A stretch of DNA of 9,925 bases from Candidatus Hydrogenedentota bacterium (GTDB taxonomy: Bacteria; Hydrogenedentota; Hydrogenedentia; Hydrogenedentales; SLHB01). The position numbers and the translations under genes are program-made. The DNA lies in NCBI GenBank assembly GCA_016934125.1, contig JAFGTL010000682.1:1-9925 (forward strand). Reading direction: 5' to 3'. Positions 6,311-9,925 of the stretch are shown here, piece after piece. The notes below the pieces were generated by a model, which worked only from the letters and a program-made list of their open reading frames with translations, was not told the origin of the DNA and ran no database searches. Within the stretch, counting starts at the first letter, position 1. Every line of letters starts with the position of its first letter.

Positions 6311-6595
6311 ATGTCTCGGAAGAGAGAGAATCACCGAAACGAGAAATGGGGCGACGATCTGGACAACCGCAGGCGGAGACGATGGAAGATGGCACACCGT
6401 GGCGAAGACTGGGACGAAGCATCCAACGGCGACTACGACGACGAGGAAGACCTCGAGCTCGACGCACGCCGTCATACACTTGACTTGGACGCGAGTGACG
6501 ACGACGGCGACGACGAGGACGGCCTCGGCGAAGAAGATCTGGACGACTACGACGTTTATGATGAGGAAGACTACTCGGGCGACGAGTTCGAGTAG
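6311..6595 (+). CDS. Small charge-segregated acidic protein of unknown function
   Basis: I do not recognise this 94-residue protein. Its first 30 residues are basic (12 Lys/Arg against 5 Asp/Glu), with an RRRRR run at 20-24 and several Asn and Trp. Residues 31-94 are extremely acidic, with 34 Asp/Glu and only 2 Arg, plus scattered Tyr, Leu and Phe. Such a protein is probably disordered and could bind a basic partner, mimic nucleic acid or hold metal ions. None of these is shown. ATG 6311 follows AGGAGAAGGA (6293-6302) with an 8-base gap. The frame is open further upstream to 6197, but that part crosses the GC-rich tandem repeat and has a different composition. The low-complexity GAC/GAA-rich coding could raise doubt about a real gene, but the ribosome-binding site and position before the kinase gene support it. 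Confidence 0.7.
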   Translation: MSRKRENHRNEKWGDDLDNRRRRRWKMAHRGEDWDEASNGDYDDEEDLELDARRHTLDLDASDDDGDDEDGLGEEDLDDYDVYDEEDYSGDEFE

Positions 6596-6620
6596 ACTCT
6601 CCAGCGGAACGGGCAACGGG

Positions 6621-6644
6621 GGAGGCGAACCTCCGCTTCGGGAG
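6621..6644 (+). promoter_or_regulatory. Alternative hairpins in the leader of the kinase gene
   Basis: GGAGG (6621-6625), loop CGAA, CCTCC (6630-6634) form one hairpin. CTCC (6631-6634) and GGAG (6641-6644) form another, so the two exclude each other. The segment CCTCCGC (6630-6636) is also the perfect complement of GCGGAGG (6709-6715), the ribosome-binding site of the kinase gene. Two further palindromes lie between them, at 6648-6663 and 6673-6684. Confidence 0.45.
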
Positions 6645-6719
6645 CTTTGCTGGCGCGCCGGCAGGGCCGTCGCGCGTCGACGCGGGGAAGCGGGGTGGTA
6701 GCCCTTCTGCGGAGGCGCT

Positions 6720-7454
6720 ATGCAGGAACGGCTCAAGGGGATCCACAGTTTCGGGCTCGCCCCAGGCAGGCGGTTGTCCAACCGTTATGTCGTGGGCGAT
6801 CTGCTTGGACGGGGCTGGGAGGGCGAAGTCTACCACGTTACCGAGATCGCCACCGGTATCGAGCGGGCCGCCAAGCTGTTCTTCCCGGAACGCAACCTGC
6901 ACAACCGGGCTGTCCGATTCTACGCCAGGAAGCTCCACAAGCTCCGCGACTGCCCCCTCCTCATTCCCTACCACACCCAGGACGCGTTCCAGTTCCGCGG
7001 CTGCCGCGTGACATTCCTCGTCAGCGAGTATGTCCATGGCCGGCTCCTCCCCGACTTCCTCGCCCGGCAGAAAGGCCGGCGCCTTGATCCCTTTGAGGCG
7101 CTCCACCTGCTCTATCCGCTCGTCCACGGCCTCGAGTACATCCACGCGGCAGGCGAATACCACGGCGACCTCCACTCCGAGAACATCATGCTGCGCCGCG
7201 AGGGCCTCGGCTTCCACGTCAAGCTGCTCGACTTCTACCACTGGGGCAAGATGACCGCCGAGCACGTCCAAGACGATCTGCGCTCCGCGATCCGCATCTT
7301 CTACGACGCCATCGGCGGCCCAAAGCGTTACGCGGGGCAGCCCCAGTGGGTGAAAGACGTGTGCTGTGGCCTGAAACACTCCCTCATCCGGAAGAAGTTC
7401 CGCACCGCGCGCCACCTGCGCTCCTTTCTCGAACACCTGGATCGGGATCCCTGA
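6720..7454 (+). CDS. Minimal protein-kinase-fold protein
   Basis: This 244-residue protein keeps the key kinase residues. The glycine-rich loop is LGRGWEGEVY (29-38) and the ATP-binding lysine is in AAKLFF (Lys52). The catalytic loop is HGDLHSEN (148-155), with Asp150 and Asn155. The metal-binding aspartate is in LLDFYHWG (Asp171), where the usual DFG is DFY. The HGDLH form resembles atypical kinases (RIO, ABC1, aminoglycoside phosphotransferases) more than Hanks-type HRD kinases. The lobe after Asp171 is short, about 70 residues, without the APE motif. There is no membrane segment or extracellular sensor domain. It is likely an active phosphotransferase with unknown substrate. ATG 6720 follows GCGGAGG (6709-6715), which may be masked in a leader hairpin. 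The gene lies 124 bases after the acidic-protein gene. Confidence 0.8.
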   Translation: MQERLKGIHSFGLAPGRRLSNRYVVGDLLGRGWEGEVYHVTEIATGIERAAKLFFPERNLHNRAVRFYARKLHKLRDCPLLIPYHTQDAFQFRGCRVTFLVSEYVHGRLLPDFLARQKGRRLDPFEALHLLYPLVHGLEYIHAAGEYHGDLHSENIMLRREGLGFHVKLLDFYHWGKMTAEHVQDDLRSAIRIFYDAIGGPKRYAGQPQWVKDVCCGLKHSLIRKKFRTARHLRSFLEHLDRDP

Positions 7455-7498
7455 TTGCCGTGCGATACGCCCCGCCCCTGCCCGGCGGATCGGGCCTC

Positions 7499-7528
7499 TT
7501 GCGCCGCGGACGCGACCCGTGATAGAAC
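7499..7528 (+). promoter_or_regulatory. Weak candidate promoter before the two-pass membrane protein
   Basis: TTGCGC (7499-7504) and TAGAAC (7523-7528) are 18 bases apart, with TG at 7520-7521 giving an extended -10. Each box matches the consensus at 4 of 6 positions. In a GC-rich genome this is suggestive only. Confidence 0.3.
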
Positions 7529-7564
7529 TAACCGCCACGCGGCCTCGGGCCTGGCGAAGGGGGC

Positions 7565-7582
7565 GATCCGCACAGGCGGATC
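7565..7582 (+). other. Perfect hairpin just upstream of a ribosome-binding site
   Basis: GATCCGC (7565-7571) and GCGGATC (7576-7582) are a perfect 7-bp inverted repeat around ACAG. It ends five bases before GGAGGGAG (7588-7595), the ribosome-binding site of the next gene. It could be an mRNA stem affecting initiation or a DNA operator site. Confidence 0.5.
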
Positions 7583-7600
7583 ATATCGGAGGGAGAGCCC

Positions 7601-8347
7601 ATGAGCCCGTTCGAGCGACAGGAACCCTACGGAAGCTCCGGCGCCATCGACTGGGAGCGCATGGCGGATGCTGCCCGCGCTCTGGCCCGGTTCGCCGCCG
7701 CCGGCGTCGGCGTCGTTTTCCTTCTCGCCGCGTTGGCCCTCGCCTTCAACGTCTTCGGCCTCGTTCGCGGCCTTGTCGAGGCGCCCGGCTCGCTCAATCC
7801 CTATCTCGATCAATGGCAAGGCGTCATCGAGACTCCTGCTCAACCCATGCGCGATGAAGCGAGTCCCACCGACGAAGCCGCCATATCCCCAGAGCCGGCC
7901 CACGCCGACGCTGCGGCACAAGCCGGCACGGCGGCGGAAGGGGAGGCGCCCGCGGAGGCGGGCTCAGCCGCGGCTGCGGACACGCCCCCTCCCGGGGACG
8001 CGGCCTCTGTAGAGGGCGCGGCCGCTGTAGAGGAAGCCCCTGCCAGGACGCCGCGGCCTCCCCGCTTCAAGCCCCCCGCAGACACGAAACCGCCTGCCCG
8101 GAGCGTGTGGCTCAGGGCCGTAGACACGCTGATCGAGGCCGTTCACAACGGCACGCTCGCACGACCCGTGGCGGCGCTCCTCGTGCTGCTCTTCGTCCTC
8201 GTCCTCGCCAAGATCCCATTCTCAATCGCCTTGGTTGGGCTGAGGATGTTGAGCGCTGCGATGGACTCGGCGAACAAGCACAGACGGCCGCCGCCCTTGC
8301 CTTCCGCCTCCGAGAAGAAAGAGGCCCCCGCCCAGCATTCAGGCTGA
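7601..8347 (+). CDS. Two-pass membrane protein with Ala/Pro/Glu-rich linker, unknown function
   Basis: I do not recognise this 248-residue protein. It has two hydrophobic helices, at about 31-54 and 188-213. Between them is a linker of over 130 residues rich in Ala, Pro and Glu (densest at about 78-168) that looks disordered. No cleavable signal peptide is evident; a soluble stretch with Asp/Glu/Arg precedes the first helix. The C-terminal tail is short, basic and Pro-rich (RRPPPLP at 228-234). Topology would put both ends on the same side and the linker on the other; if both ends are cytosolic, the linker spans the periplasm. ATG 7601 follows GGAGGGAG at 7588-7595. An 18-bp period repeat at 8000-8033 in the linker suggests growth by slippage. 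It is the last plus-strand gene of the run and may be co-expressed with the kinase. Confidence 0.78.
   Translation: MSPFERQEPYGSSGAIDWERMADAARALARFAAAGVGVVFLLAALALAFNVFGLVRGLVEAPGSLNPYLDQWQGVIETPAQPMRDEASPTDEAAISPEPAHADAAAQAGTAAEGEAPAEAGSAAAADTPPPGDAASVEGAAAVEEAPARTPRPPRFKPPADTKPPARSVWLRAVDTLIEAVHNGTLARPVAALLVLLFVLVLAKIPFSIALVGLRMLSAAMDSANKHRRPPPLPSASEKKEAPAQHSG
8000..8033. repeat. 18-bp-period tandem repeat inside the linker coding region
   Basis: GCGGCCTCTGTAGAGG (8000-8015) recurs at 8018-8033 with one mismatch. In frame it encodes related Ala-Ala-x-Val-Glu units. The repeat keeps the reading frame. Confidence 0.75.
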
Positions 8348-8355
8348 CACGCCGC

Positions 8356-8372
8356 GCCGGCACAACCCCGGC
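8356..8372. terminator. Possible hairpin between convergent genes
   Basis: GCCGG (8356-8360) and CCGGC (8368-8372) can pair around a 7-base loop, in the 37-base gap between two convergent genes. It lacks a T-run on either side, so support as a terminator is weak. Confidence 0.3.
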
Positions 8373-8384
8373 AGTGCCCGGGAC

Positions 8385-9590
8385 TCACATGCTGCGCTCT
8401 TGCAGCGCCTGCAGCATGCGCTCCCTGTCGATCGGCGCGATGCGCGCTACAATATCCTCGCGCATCGCCCGCCCCGCGTCCGATTGCTGCGGGTAGGACA
8501 TGAACTCGAGATCGAGGCCAAGCCGCTCCGCGGCCCGGCGCGCCAGCAGCGGCCACACCACGCCGATGTCGCCGATCACCGCGATGCTGCCCTCATGCCG
8601 GGCGAATCCCGACATCTCCATCCTGAACGGCACCTTGAACAACTTGGTTTTGGGGAGTCCGTCCGCAATGGCCTGCTGCACCGCGCTGCCTTCCTTCTCG
8701 GCACGGCACACCGCATCGAGCGCCGGATCGAGATCGATGCGAATCAGGCTCTTGCCTTCGAGGCTGTACGTGTAGTGCCCCTGCCAGGCCGCCCACAGCC
8801 CGTGGCCCGTGTAGCGCTCGAAGGGCCCATCGTGGATCTCCTGCGTCAACGCGACGCCCGACTCGATGATCACGTCCGCGCCATCCAGCATCCGCGCCAG
8901 CCGGGCCGCCCGCGCCGTGATCGGAATGCTGTCGCCGATGCCCAGGCCTACCGCGCCCCCGCCGATCAACTGGGGAATCGTCACCACGACCGGCAACCCC
9001 TTCCGCGCGCCCATGCCGATCATGGTGTGTTCGTCGGCACCCAGCCCGGCCACCTCTTCGAACGAGAGCCCGTGCGTACGTGCCAGCGAGGCGATCTCGT
9101 CCGACAGGTGTTCCATCCAGAGCCCCATCGGATAGCCCAGGTTGCCGGCCGCCTTGATGATCGTCTTGCCGTCGGCCGCCTTGAGCTTCTCGACGAGGGC
9201 CATGTCCACCGGAATCTGGCGCGCGATCTCCGCCAGCGCCGCGTCGTCCAACTCCGTCAGCTCGAACTCGCCCCCCCGCGGCAGGCAGAACGCATCCACG
9301 CCGACGGGCACGCCTTGGCAGCGTTTCACCTTGTCCAGCGTGCCGCCCATCTCGTGCGATACGACCGCCGAACTCGTCGACACGCCGTCCACCACGCCCA
9401 CCCGCATCAGCTCTGCGATCAGCGTGGTCACCCCCTCGTGGATGTTGGGCCCACTGCCCGTGACTACGGCCACGCGGCCGCCGGCCTCCTTCGCCGCGAC
9501 AACCCGATCCGCGGCCGCGTTCGTCCGCTCGAGCATCTCGGGCGTCAACTGAGTTTCGAGTTCTGCCACCGTGCTCAGATCAACCGGCAT
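8385..9590 (-). CDS. Conserved-looking protein of unknown function, possible DHS-like nucleotide-binding fold
   Basis: This 401-residue, soluble-looking protein is not one I can name. Near the start VAVVTGSGPNIHEG (40-53) resembles a nucleotide-binding loop. It is followed by TTLIAELMRVGVVDGV (55-70) and SSAVVSHEMGG (73-83). That order resembles the region of deoxyhypusine synthase where the TGA loop, an amphipathic helix and TGANxVH follow each other. AAGNLGYPMG (147-156), GADEHTMIGMGAR (184-196) and an IGGGAVGLGIGDS stretch (209-221) look like active-site loops. The C-terminal part lacks the SWGK catalytic lysine motif, so it is not a deoxyhypusine synthase itself. ATG 9590 follows GGAG at 9600-9597; the frame is open further upstream, but that part would overlap the end of kdsB. 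The gene lies 40 bases after kdsB on the same strand, so it is probably in one operon. Confidence 0.75.
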   Translation of the reverse strand: MPVDLSTVAELETQLTPEMLERTNAAADRVVAAKEAGGRVAVVTGSGPNIHEGVTTLIAELMRVGVVDGVSTSSAVVSHEMGGTLDKVKRCQGVPVGVDAFCLPRGGEFELTELDDAALAEIARQIPVDMALVEKLKAADGKTIIKAAGNLGYPMGLWMEHLSDEIASLARTHGLSFEEVAGLGADEHTMIGMGARKGLPVVVTIPQLIGGGAVGLGIGDSIPITARAARLARMLDGADVIIESGVALTQEIHDGPFERYTGHGLWAAWQGHYTYSLEGKSLIRIDLDPALDAVCRAEKEGSAVQQAIADGLPKTKLFKVPFRMEMSGFARHEGSIAVIGDIGVVWPLLARRAAERLGLDLEFMSYPQQSDAGRAMREDIVARIAPIDRERMLQALQERSM

Positions 9591-9630
9591 CGTGCTTCTC
9601 CGTGTCGTGCGTCGTCGTGCACCCTTGCCC

Positions 9631-9925
9631 TCACGCCAGGCCCCGCTCCCGCAGCATGGCCTCGGCGCGCGCCACGTCCTCGTGCGTGTCCACACTGAAT
9701 CCGCCGAACGCGTTGTCCTCGCAGGCCGTCTCGACCACGCGCAACCGGAATCCGTGTTCGAGTACGCGCAGTTGCTCGAGCGACTCGATCTCTTCGAGAG
9801 GCGTCGGTTCCAGCGAGGCGAGTTTGATCAGGAAATCCCGGCGGTACACATACAGTCCGATGTGCTCGAATACGCGCCGTGCAGGCCCTTTCTGCGGATA
9901 GGGGATGAGCGAGCGCGAGAAGTAC
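9631..9925 (-). CDS. kdsB: 3-deoxy-manno-octulosonate cytidylyltransferase, C-terminal 97 residues (5' end outside window)
   Basis: KdsB activates Kdo with CTP to CMP-Kdo, the donor used to join Kdo to lipid A in the cytosol. The visible end has YFSRSLIPYP (substrate-binding region), then HIGLYVYRRDFL, then the family hallmark TPLEEIESLEQLRVLEHG, and finally FSVDTHEDVARA near the C-terminus, which includes a conserved metal-binding aspartate. The catalytic N-terminal half lies past base 9925. The stop is TGA at 9633-9631. Its presence supports a Gram-negative outer membrane with Kdo. The unknown 401-residue gene follows on the same strand. Confidence 0.93.
   Translation of the reverse strand, partial: YFSRSLIPYPQKGPARRVFEHIGLYVYRRDFLIKLASLEPTPLEEIESLEQLRVLEHGFRLRVVETACEDNAFGGFSVDTHEDVARAEAMLRERGLA

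Noticed and set aside
5183..6781. Minus-strand open frame of 532 codons over speB and the acidic gene
   Set aside because: The plus strand holds a motif-complete ureohydrolase. The minus frame is low-complexity Val/Gly/Arg and spans several real genes and gaps.
6177..7538. Minus-strand open frame of 453 codons over the kinase gene
   Set aside because: The plus-strand kinase has all its catalytic motifs. The reverse frame has none and is a shadow of codon bias.
8400..9698. Plus-strand open frame of 432 codons opposite the 401-residue gene
   Set aside because: Arg/His/Leu-rich composition and no ribosome-binding site; the minus frame has a good start signal and follows kdsB in the same direction.

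Overview
The window is GC-rich bacterial chromosomal DNA with densely packed genes. A kdsB end implies a Gram-negative envelope with Kdo. Several genes start at GTG or TTG. No tRNA, rRNA, CRISPR array, transposase or phage gene was seen. I cannot name the genus; a deep-branching GC-rich Gram-negative lineage is the most I would infer.

Layout. (1) 1-2159, minus strand: a protein-quality operon of a small heat-shock protein (Hsp20) followed by Lon protease, joined by a TGATG stop/start overlap; Lon runs off the left edge before its protease domain. (2) 2160-2303: a divergent promoter region in which candidate -35 boxes for the two directions overlap. (3) 2304-2990, plus: a family 2 glycosyltransferase of the polyprenyl-phosphate mannose synthase type. 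(4) 3124-3525, plus: a stand-alone protein with two CBS domains. (5) 3738-6175, plus: a compact polyamine cassette of an AdoMet-decarboxylase-family pyruvoyl enzyme (SpeD-like), a deoxyhypusine-synthase-like protein (SpeY-like) and an agmatinase-family ureohydrolase (SpeB-like); the last two overlap by ATGA. (6) 6311-8347, plus: a 94-residue charge-segregated acidic protein, a minimal kinase-fold protein and a two-pass membrane protein with an Ala/Pro/Glu linker, separated by short leaders rich in inverted repeats. (7) 8385-9925, minus: the C-terminal end of kdsB followed by a 401-residue protein of unknown function that may share the deoxyhypusine-synthase-like nucleotide-binding fold. It converges with the plus-strand genes.

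The strongest biological story is the polyamine cassette. A SpeD-family decarboxylase, an agmatinase and a DHS-like aminobutyl transferase lie together without a spermidine synthase (speE) or a conventional arginine decarboxylase (speA) in view. Two readings are possible. SpeD may make decarboxylated AdoMet for a spermidine synthase encoded elsewhere. Or it may act as a pyruvoyl arginine or ornithine decarboxylase; arginine decarboxylation would let the three genes run arginine to agmatine to putrescine to homospermidine. The second point of interest is the acidic protein/kinase/membrane protein run, which has no obvious named function. Its kinase gene has a leader in which a 7-base segment is the perfect complement of the ribosome-binding site.
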